Source of the DNA: Halobacillus fulvus
GTDB taxonomy: Bacteria > Bacillota > Bacilli > Bacillales > Halobacillaceae
Direction: 5' to 3'
DNA: 64,000 nt
Assembly (NCBI GenBank): GCA_004078665.1
Contig: SCFO01000002.1
Coordinates: forward strand, 124,001 to 188,000
This document shows positions 6,678 to 13,549 of the stretch, in pieces; within the stretch, counting starts at the first letter, position 1; the number at the start of each line of letters is the position of its first letter. A program made the position numbers and the translations under genes. Under the pieces are notes generated by a model, which worked only from the letters and a program-made list of their open reading frames with translations, was not told where the DNA came from and searched no databases.

Positions 6678-7580
6678 ATGATTTGGTTGCAGGCGTTTAT
6701 TTACATTCTTTTGCCGTTGTTTTTATTTTTTCACTTATGGAAGACGGATTACGTGAGCCGTAAGCAGTTGGTTTTAGATTGGATAGCTGTATTTATGTTC
6801 TTGGCGTTTATTTTTATCGTTGGTCCCTGGCACATCTACATTTACTATTTGAGATGGGTGTGGGTGGTTTTATTTGTCGTTGTTTCTGTGTTCGCCTTTC
6901 GGAGGTTGCGAACATTACCTTGGAAGGGGCCGGAAAAAAACAAAAACTACAAGCTGTCCATGGGGGTGAGTATTGTGCTTATCCTTTATTTCGGGTTGAT
7001 CGTAAGTGGTGGTTTGTCGGGGTATGTTCTGACTGATAAAGAGGAAGCGATTGAGTTGGAGTTCCCTATGCGGGATGGAGTATACGCGTTCGGTCATGGG
7101 GGGTCTAGCCCTTCTATTAATTACCATAATGATTATGTAAGTCAGCAATATGCTTATGACATTTTACAGTTGAATGCCTTGGGGATGAGAGCTTGGGGTT
7201 TTTCGCCTTCAGATTTGGATAAATACGAGATTTATGGAACGTCGTTGTACAGTCCTTGTCGAGGGGAGGTGGTCCTTGCGGTAGATGAATACGATGATAT
7301 TAGACCGCAGGCAACGCCGGACAGGAGTGCCGATGCGGCGGGTAATCACGTCGTATTAACGTGTGAAGGGGTTGAGGTTCATTTGTCTCATATGAAGCCT
7401 GGCACGGTGGAAGTCCGTGAGGGTGACGACGTAATGGTAGGCGACCTCCTAGGTGAAGTGGGGAACACTGGGAATACAACGGAACCTCATCTCCACATTC
7501 ATGCGGAGAAAGATGGGGAAGGAGTTCCTATCACGTTCGACGGTAGATTTCTGAAGCGTAATAGTTTGGTATTTAATTAG
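6678..7580 (+). CDS. Membrane-anchored M23 family metallopeptidase
   Basis: About 300 residues: a membrane part with four hydrophobic segments up to about residue 120, then an extracytoplasmic M23 (LytM-like) domain. The metal-binding pattern is visible as YHNDYVSQQYAYDI (H and D), VHLSHM and EPHLHIHAEKD (HxH). The GNTGNTTEPHLH block is the family hallmark. M23 enzymes are zinc endopeptidases cutting peptide cross-links in peptidoglycan or acting on cell-surface proteins. The start is uncertain: the ATG at 6678 has GGGGAGG rather far upstream; an ATG at 6607 and a TTG at 6567 are alternatives. It lies alone between two terminators, between the ABC operon and the lantibiotic cluster. Confidence 0.75.
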   Translation: MIWLQAFIYILLPLFLFFHLWKTDYVSRKQLVLDWIAVFMFLAFIFIVGPWHIYIYYLRWVWVVLFVVVSVFAFRRLRTLPWKGPEKNKNYKLSMGVSIVLILYFGLIVSGGLSGYVLTDKEEAIELEFPMRDGVYAFGHGGSSPSINYHNDYVSQQYAYDILQLNALGMRAWGFSPSDLDKYEIYGTSLYSPCRGEVVLAVDEYDDIRPQATPDRSADAAGNHVVLTCEGVEVHLSHMKPGTVEVREGDDVMVGDLLGEVGNTGNTTEPHLHIHAEKDGEGVPITFDGRFLKRNSLVFN

Positions 7581-7628
7581 CCCCATAAAAAAGCTTGAGG
7601 TGAAGTTCGCCTCAAGCTTTTTTGTGGG
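7581..7628. terminator. Bidirectional terminator between the M23 gene and lanM
   Basis: AAAAAAGCTTGAGG-TG pairs with CG-CCTCAAGCTTTTTT; the flanking A and T tracts allow it to end both the rightward peptidase and the leftward lanM transcript. Confidence 0.9.
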
Positions 7629-7643
7629 TAAATCTCCATTTTG

Positions 7644-10337
7644 CTAAGAAGAGTGTATAGGTGCCTTCTGTGGCTGTAATGCTTTTAGGCGTATAAGTGA
7701 GTTAATATCAAATTCGTGTCTAATATGGTTGTAAGTAGGTCCACCTTCACCAAGCATAAATCCATCATAGGTAAGTGGGTTGTCAACGCCGTTTACGACG
7801 CTAGTTTTTAAAGTGGTGAATAGTAAATTGTACACATCAGTCAGTTCTTCAGTCTGGATAATGCCGGTTCGTTCGATCTCTTTGAATAGCTCGATGAATC
7901 CCCCGATACCGTGGCATAAGCAATAGCTGTATCCGGAGAGGTCGATATTTCCTTCTACAAGCTGTTCGGCCAAGACAAGTGCCCGTTTTTGGATGTCATC
8001 TTTGAGGTCGGTCCATCCATTCTCGAACAGTTCGATTCTAGAGAAAAGGGTGCCGACAAGTCCATAGCATAAGTAGTATTTGTCGGTGGTTTGGTCCCTC
8101 ATATCTAAATAGTTATTCGCTTTTTCATCGTAAACGTGCTCTTCGTAATCCATCAGTATCTTAATTAGGTCCTTGTTTTGGGTTTGTCCTAGAATTCGGT
8201 CGTAACGGGATAACGCGAGAATGACTCCGCTGTATCCGTGGGAAAGCCCTATGCGTGATTCTGACGTTTCCATCCTCTCAAGATTGGACGTAATGGACGT
8301 GTTGAAAGAAGAGAGTAGTTTCTTGATTTTCGCTTTTGCTTCTTTCTCTTCAATGCTTTCGTATATTTCACATAATATCGCCAACGATCCAGATAGCCCT
8401 GTGAAATAGTCGATATTTTCTACTTTGTAAGAACAGGAAGCAGCTTCATCGATTTCTTGTAGTAACAGACGATAAAAATATTCATCTTGCGTCCATTTGT
8501 ACGTGTTCAACAAAAGATACAGGTATGCGCCTCCTCCATTAAATCCACTCCAATCCTCATACGAAAACGTCTTCCATTCCTTCATGGTAGCGAAAAGGCG
8601 TTTGATATCAGACACGCTAAGACCGATTCGCTCGCGGAAGTAAATTCCCATCAATAAGTTTCCCCCGTACTCGAAAAGGGATGGGGTGATCGGCGAAATG
8701 ATCATTTTCTCTCCAGAAAAGGAGGGGAGTAATGCGGAATAAGACTCGTTTACGGTTTGGAATTTATTCATGAACCCTCGCAGGTAGCTGATCGGATCCA
8801 GGTTCTTGGACGGCTTCCGTGTTTGTTCGACCTTAGCTTGCCTTTCGTAATTGTAATGGTAAATGAATAAGGAACTCGCGATATGGCTAACTTCCTGTTC
8901 GAGTTTTTTTGGTGAAAACTTATAAATTCGATCGTGGATGTTTTCTTTAATCGTTTTGACAAAGTAGTTTTCGGCTACTATTCGTCCGCTTGCGTACAAA
9001 TCCCTGCTGTTTGCGAATGTGTAAAATAGGGGGATATCTCCATTTTGCATATGTCTTTTTTCTTCTTCGAAAATAAGGTCTGGTGTTGACCCCTTCAGGT
9101 GACTGAACAGCTCATTGAAATGGTCTTCATTTCTTAAATAATAGGGCTCGGTCCCGATGTTTAAATACTTAGCGTAAATATGAGTCGGGCGTACGATTTG
9201 ACGGATCGGGAAATCTTTCGTGATGTCGGTCAGTTGTTCGTACACACCGTCGGGATCACGTAAAACGATCTCGCAGAAAGCTTTGAATCCAGCAGTGATT
9301 TCTTCGATGTATTGGCTCGGAATTTGTTTATCACCTTCCAGGAACACTTCGTTCTTCTGTTCCTCCAACTGAGGGTTCACTTCTGAAAAATCAAGCTCGC
9401 CTCTGTCGTTAATGGTGGGAATCGTGTTTTTGTAATGGAATTTCGGTACATCCCCCTTGGAGCCTGTCAAAGCGGATATATTCAAATAATTTTCTGTCAT
9501 TTCGAAGGGATAAATCATACTTTGGAAGACGGAGTCTGAAAGGGTCAGAAATAAATCGTTCCTGTGAGTATCTTTTTCGAAATCGGTTAAATCAGAAATG
9601 GTTTCCAAATCGATGAAGTGGGGTGTTTGTCCGGTAACGATCACATTCTCGAAATGCATATCAGTAGACGCCATGAAATAAAAGACGGACGAAAGGAAGC
9701 CGATATTGTAAAAATATTTCTCGGTGGTGTCGCGTGTTGAGTGATTTTGATCACCTTTAATCTCTTGATGAATGGAAAAATGGTCATAGTTATATATGTT
9801 GTTCGTGTAGTGATCGATATGGTCGGAAAGGAAATCTAGAAACTTTTGATCCAGCATAGCGTTTCGTGGCTTGTAATAGTAAACTTCCCCATCAAGTGTC
9901 AACTGGCACACCGTTTTTCCGTTGTTGTGAGTATCTCCCAAAGACAGTTTAATCTCATCTATTGATTGAAAACCTGAATGTTCCTTGTGTATGTGTAAAT
10001 TCTCGTAGATTTCATTCGCGTAGGATAAAAAGTTGGTCGTCGTATCTTGCAGCCTTTTGTTCATGAGTGGAAAGCCTTTGACTAGTTCCTCTATGTAGTC
10101 CTCTTTTGTTACCTGCTTTGTATAACCTTCAAGTGCCTGGGTGTGATCATACTTAAAGTGTTCTTTATACCCTTCATATTCTGCTGACAAGACCTGGATC
10201 ACCACAGGTGTTAGCTGAACTTTCAATTGGTCTAACAACTGTTCGGAGAGTTGTTGTCGGTAAGGGAGCTTTTCCTTAGCTTCTCTTATTTCAAGATGAT
10301 TTTCTAAAAAGCTGGCGATCACATGGTTAAAATCCAT
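7644..10337 (-). CDS. lanM1: Class II lanthipeptide synthetase LanM (first copy)
   Basis: An 897-residue bifunctional enzyme that dehydrates Ser/Thr in LanA core peptides and cyclises them with Cys. The N-terminal dehydratase (DUF4135) domain shows GDTHNNGKTVCQL, YYYKPRNAMLDQ and STDMHFENVIVTGQTP with HFIDLETI: canonical phosphotransfer motifs including the KPR signature. The C-terminal LanC-like cyclase shows RIGLSHGYSGV and zinc ligands in YYLCYGLVG and YCLCHGIGGF. The ATG at 10337 is chosen because GAGGAGG lies 9 nt upstream; the ATG three codons earlier overlaps that site. It is divergent from the precursor genes across a 404-bp control region. Two LanMs serve two peptides in haloduracin-type systems; which peptide this one modifies cannot be read from the sequence. 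Confidence 0.95.
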   Translation of the reverse strand: MDFNHVIASFLENHLEIREAKEKLPYRQQLSEQLLDQLKVQLTPVVIQVLSAEYEGYKEHFKYDHTQALEGYTKQVTKEDYIEELVKGFPLMNKRLQDTTTNFLSYANEIYENLHIHKEHSGFQSIDEIKLSLGDTHNNGKTVCQLTLDGEVYYYKPRNAMLDQKFLDFLSDHIDHYTNNIYNYDHFSIHQEIKGDQNHSTRDTTEKYFYNIGFLSSVFYFMASTDMHFENVIVTGQTPHFIDLETISDLTDFEKDTHRNDLFLTLSDSVFQSMIYPFEMTENYLNISALTGSKGDVPKFHYKNTIPTINDRGELDFSEVNPQLEEQKNEVFLEGDKQIPSQYIEEITAGFKAFCEIVLRDPDGVYEQLTDITKDFPIRQIVRPTHIYAKYLNIGTEPYYLRNEDHFNELFSHLKGSTPDLIFEEEKRHMQNGDIPLFYTFANSRDLYASGRIVAENYFVKTIKENIHDRIYKFSPKKLEQEVSHIASSLFIYHYNYERQAKVEQTRKPSKNLDPISYLRGFMNKFQTVNESYSALLPSFSGEKMIISPITPSLFEYGGNLLMGIYFRERIGLSVSDIKRLFATMKEWKTFSYEDWSGFNGGGAYLYLLLNTYKWTQDEYFYRLLLQEIDEAASCSYKVENIDYFTGLSGSLAILCEIYESIEEKEAKAKIKKLLSSFNTSITSNLERMETSESRIGLSHGYSGVILALSRYDRILGQTQNKDLIKILMDYEEHVYDEKANNYLDMRDQTTDKYYLCYGLVGTLFSRIELFENGWTDLKDDIQKRALVLAEQLVEGNIDLSGYSYCLCHGIGGFIELFKEIERTGIIQTEELTDVYNLLFTTLKTSVVNGVDNPLTYDGFMLGEGGPTYNHIRHEFDINSLIRLKALQPQKAPIHSS

Positions 10338-10741
10338 CCTTATCATCCTCCTCGTTTCTATTGAGTCTATCTTATCACATCATTTCTAAAAAATTCTAGT
10401 CACAATGAAAGTATTGCTTTCTTTTTGCGATATATGAAATATAATCAAACATTTAGAAAAAGTGTTGAAAATATAATTTGTTGTTTTTGTAGGGTTTCAA
10501 GCAGTTGTATAAGTCGGCTTGTGCTCATTTTGAAAGTTTTATTAACAAAAATATCAAAAAAGCACTTTACCAATGTTTTCAAGTTATGTTAGTATGATTT
10601 ACGAAAAGAGGTTATGTTAATTTTATTTTCTTTCTACGATTGCTAGATTGTCAGTTATAGAAAAAATCATACATACTCACTCTACGCACCAGCTGACCCA
10701 AAACATAACCTCCAAATCATGAGAGAGGAGGCAACAAAAGT
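10338..10741. promoter_or_regulatory. Divergent control region between lanM1 and the lanA genes
   Basis: An AT-rich 404-bp region. GTTATGTTA occurs twice as a direct repeat (10583-10591 and 10611-10619, 28 bp apart) and once inverted as AACATAAC (10702-10709). The second and third copies extend to an 11-bp perfect inverted repeat GAGGTTATGTT / AACATAACCTC (10608-10618, 10702-10712). A TATGAT at 10593 could be a -10 box without a clear -35, as in activated promoters. No sigma-A promoter of full quality was found for lanA. I see no extra precursor peptide here. Confidence 0.5.
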
Positions 10742-10915
10742 ATGTTTTCTAAAACAGAGAGTCTGAAAAAGAATGAGAAGAATGAAGAAGTATTGAGAGA
10801 GCTGTCTAACGCTGATGAAGTGAATGGCGGAACCACGACCCTTCCGTGTGTCGGCATCACAGTCACAATTTCAGTCAGTATGTGCCCAACGACAAAATGT
10901 ACATCCCAATGTTAA
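10742..10915 (+). CDS. lanA2a: Two-peptide lantibiotic beta precursor, copy 1
   Basis: A 57-residue class II precursor. Residues 1-30 are a charged leader ending NADEVNGG, the double-glycine cleavage site of LanT C39 proteases. The 27-residue core starts TTTLPCVGIT and ends CPTTKCTSQC. That ending is identical to the C-terminus of haloduracin beta (HalA2), whose beta peptide acts with alpha to form pores after lipid II binding. There are three Cys for thioether rings and many Thr/Ser for dehydration. The start follows GAGGAGG. It is first in the run of three precursors and nearly identical in protein sequence to the gene at 11177-11350. Confidence 0.93.
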   Translation: MFSKTESLKKNEKNEEVLRELSNADEVNGGTTTLPCVGITVTISVSMCPTTKCTSQC

Positions 10916-10976
10916 GTGGGAATGGGATTACTGCGCCTTAAACATTCGGAATATTTAAAAAATAGGAGGAATTATA

Positions 10977-11147
10977 ATGAGCGAAAAGCAAAAGAAGACA
11001 TTGGCTGAAGAAATGGATCAGGAATATTTGAAAGAATTGGATCAATTTGAAAATGTAAACGTATCCGGTGGTGGAGTTTCTTCTTGGCTAGGTAATGATG
11101 GTGCATGGTGTACGTTGACAGTTGAATGTATGCCGTCTTGTAACTAA
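10977..11147 (+). CDS. lanA1: Two-peptide lantibiotic alpha precursor
   Basis: A 56-residue class II precursor: an acidic leader to about residue 32 (ending NVNVSGG) and a core of about 24 residues starting GVSSWLGNDG and ending CTLTVECMPSCN. The CTLTVECMPSCN block matches haloduracin alpha and contains the mersacidin-type CTLT-E-C lipid II-binding ring. LGN-GA-C also matches HalA1. Unlike HalA1, the core has no cysteines in its N-terminal part, so the N-terminal disulfide loop cannot form; the Ser aligned with the first lanthionine donor remains. RBS is AGGAGG. Exact cleavage after GG or GGG is uncertain. It lies between two beta genes. Confidence 0.93.
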   Translation: MSEKQKKTLAEEMDQEYLKELDQFENVNVSGGGVSSWLGNDGAWCTLTVECMPSCN

Positions 11148-11176
11148 TTACAAAAATTTGAAAGGGGTAATGAATC

Positions 11177-11350
11177 ATGTTTTCAAAAAATGAAAGCTTG
11201 AAGAAAAACGAAAAAAACGAGGAAGTTCTAAGAGAACTATCAAATGCAGATGAAGTGAATGGCGGAACAACGACACTACCATGTGTAGGTATTACCGTTA
11301 CAGTTTCCGTCAGTATGTGTCCAACGACAAAATGTACGTCCCAATGCTAA
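11177..11350 (+). CDS. lanA2b: Two-peptide lantibiotic beta precursor, copy 2
   Basis: A 57-residue precursor almost identical to the one at 10742: leader ending NADEVNGG, core starting TTTLPCVGIT and ending CPTTKCTSQC. Only two residues differ (Thr5 to Asn in the leader; one Ile to Val in the core), yet about 31 codons carry silent differences. So this is not a fresh duplication, and both protein sequences are held constant. The ribosome binding site is AAAGGGG. A stable hairpin follows before lanT. Confidence 0.93.
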   Translation: MFSKNESLKKNEKNEEVLRELSNADEVNGGTTTLPCVGITVTVSVSMCPTTKCTSQC

Positions 11351-11358
11351 TCAACAAT

Positions 11359-11386
11359 AGAGATCTCGCTTTCGGGCGGGATCTCT
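11359..11386 (+). terminator. Stem-loop between lanA genes and lanT, probable attenuator
   Basis: AGAGATCTCGCT (11359-11370), TTCG loop, GGCGGGATCTCT (11375-11386): 12 paired bases with three G-T pairs. No T tract follows, so partial termination or 3'-end protection of the abundant lanA transcript, with read-through into lanT, is likely. This arrangement is common after lantibiotic structural genes. Confidence 0.75.
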
Positions 11387-11413
11387 CCCATTCTATGATG
11401 GAGGTGCTATTCC

Positions 11414-13549
11414 ATGGCCTTTAAACGAGTCCCTTATGTCGCGCAAGTTCAAGAATCCGAATGCGGTTTGTGTGCGATCGCTATGGTGATGGGTTATCAC
11501 GGAGATCGCTTATCCGTCAAAACCTTAACGAAGCATGCCGAAGTGGGGAGAGACGGAATCAGTTTAGGAAGAATGAAGCAGCTGCTCCACCATTACGGTT
11601 ACGAAGTGAAGTTATATGAAGCAACGGCTGCCATGCTAGAAAAAATCATCGACCAACCGCTTATTTTGTTCTGGGATAATTCCCACTACGTGGTCCTTGA
11701 GAAAATATCAAAAGGAACCTTCACAATCATCGATCCTAATATCGGCCGTATGAAAGTAGGAGAGGCTGAATTCAAGGAGCGCTTCAGTAATATCGTGCTT
11801 TGGTCTGCACCACCTGAAGATCGTCAGAAGATTAAAGAAAACGACAGCTACTTACGAGTATATCGTGACTTTTTCACGAAGCATAAAAAAGTCATGCTTA
11901 TGCTATTATGCATCTCCGTTTTAAGCTACGGGGTCATGCTGATTACGCCGAACCTCATGAAGTTCTTCACAGATCACTATGAAAACATAAAAACAATTAC
12001 GACAAGCGAAAATTTCCTTCTCATTTTAGCAGCCATTTTGCTATACATATTAATTTTTGTTTTAAAAAGCTTTGCAGTGGTCAAATTTTCAGCTTTGATG
12101 GATAAAAGCATTTATAAAAAAGTGCTTCATAAACTGCTGAGTGTTCCCTACTCTTTCTTTTTGACAAGAAACTCCAGTGACTTGATGTACAGACTGGGAT
12201 TATTGAAAACGAATCGTGAATTTCTAGTGGAAACGGTTCTTAAAGGCATCATTGACTTTGGAATGGTTGTCACGATCAACGTGATTATGTTGACGATTAA
12301 CCCCGTTCTTTTTTGGTACACCCTTGCAATCAGTATGTTGATGGGGATTCTACTTGTCTATATTAGAAAGAACATCCTGAAAAACCACCGTCTCGAAATT
12401 GTGGAAGGGACGAAACTACAGTCCCTGGAATATGAGTCTCTATCCGCCATGTTTACCATCAAAGCGTCGAATCAAGAGTCATTCATGCGCGGCTTGCTTC
12501 ATGAACAATATGATAAGGCGTTGGAGCTGTACAAAAAACGGACGTTCACCAATGATTTGTATGCTACTGTGATTTCGATTTTTAACACATTCGGTCCAGT
12601 GTGCTTGTTCATCGTCATTTTATTTGTGCTGGACGGAAGTATCAGTATTGGGAGTGCGATCTTTGGATACACCTTGTTAGGCATTTATTTTTCCAGCCTC
12701 GGCAATATTTTTACTGCATTTAACGTGTACGGAACATTGAAGAACAACCTGGAAAGAATCAGTGATATCCTTGAGCACCCTTCCGTAGACAATTCCGAAC
12801 CTAAAATCAAACTGAGTTCGGTGGAGTCGATCGAGTTTGAAAATGTATCGTTCAAGTACCCTGGACAGCAGGAGTTTGTATTACGTGATATCAACTTCAC
12901 CATCCATAAAGGGGAAAAGGTGGCATTTGTCGGGAAAACAGGGTCAGGGAAGTCGACGATTATCGGACTTCTGCTTGGACTGTATCAGCCGACAAGCGGA
13001 AAGATTTATATGAATGGAATCGACAGCCAAGACGTCAACTTGGAGAATTTCCAAGAGTTGATGGGCTTCGTCCCGCAAGAACCATTTATTTTTAATAAGT
13101 CGATCAGGAACAACATTTTAATGAATCAGGACTTCTCTCAGGAAGAAGTGGAAAGAGTCGCTAAAATCGCTCAAATCCATGAAGAAATTATGCAAATGCC
13201 TATGCAGTATGAAACTGTAGTATCCGAATCGGGTCAGAATATTTCTGGAGGACAAAAGCAGAGAATTATTCTTGCGCGTTCCCTTATCAATGACCCGGAG
13301 GCGATTATTTTGGATGAGGCGACAAGTTCAGTGGATAATGTGACCGAAAGATCGATTTCCTCTTACTTTTCTAATCATCATAAAACACAGATCGTCATCG
13401 CTCACCGGCTCTCTACTATTGTAAACTCTGACATGATCTACCTGATTGAGAATGGGACAATTGTCGATCAGGGAACACACGACGAACTGGTTATGAGCAG
13501 CGCTGTTTACCACAACTATAACCAGGAAGGGGTGGAGCAATATACATGA
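11414..13549 (+). CDS. lanT: Lantibiotic ABC transporter with C39 leader peptidase (LanT)
   Basis: A 711-residue exporter that cuts double-glycine leaders and secretes the mature peptides. Residues 1-130 are a C39 peptidase with catalytic Cys17 (QESECGLC), His91 (NSHYVV) and Asp107 (IIDPNIG). Five to six membrane helices follow from about residue 155 to 440. The ABC domain has Walker A VGKTGSGKSTI, signature SGGQKQRIILA, Walker B AIILDEATSS and switch IVIAHRLST. Start ATG follows GATGGAGG. It ends overlapping the second lanM (ATGA), so they form one operon with the three precursors. No separate LanP protease is seen in the cluster. Confidence 0.95.
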   Translation: MAFKRVPYVAQVQESECGLCAIAMVMGYHGDRLSVKTLTKHAEVGRDGISLGRMKQLLHHYGYEVKLYEATAAMLEKIIDQPLILFWDNSHYVVLEKISKGTFTIIDPNIGRMKVGEAEFKERFSNIVLWSAPPEDRQKIKENDSYLRVYRDFFTKHKKVMLMLLCISVLSYGVMLITPNLMKFFTDHYENIKTITTSENFLLILAAILLYILIFVLKSFAVVKFSALMDKSIYKKVLHKLLSVPYSFFLTRNSSDLMYRLGLLKTNREFLVETVLKGIIDFGMVVTINVIMLTINPVLFWYTLAISMLMGILLVYIRKNILKNHRLEIVEGTKLQSLEYESLSAMFTIKASNQESFMRGLLHEQYDKALELYKKRTFTNDLYATVISIFNTFGPVCLFIVILFVLDGSISIGSAIFGYTLLGIYFSSLGNIFTAFNVYGTLKNNLERISDILEHPSVDNSEPKIKLSSVESIEFENVSFKYPGQQEFVLRDINFTIHKGEKVAFVGKTGSGKSTIIGLLLGLYQPTSGKIYMNGIDSQDVNLENFQELMGFVPQEPFIFNKSIRNNILMNQDFSQEEVERVAKIAQIHEEIMQMPMQYETVVSESGQNISGGQKQRIILARSLINDPEAIILDEATSSVDNVTERSISSYFSNHHKTQIVIAHRLSTIVNSDMIYLIENGTIVDQGTHDELVMSSAVYHNYNQEGVEQYT

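Noticed and set aside
10338-10741. A fourth lanthipeptide precursor in the lanM1-lanA gap
   Set aside because: No frame with a double-glycine leader and Cys/Ser/Thr-rich core was found on either strand.
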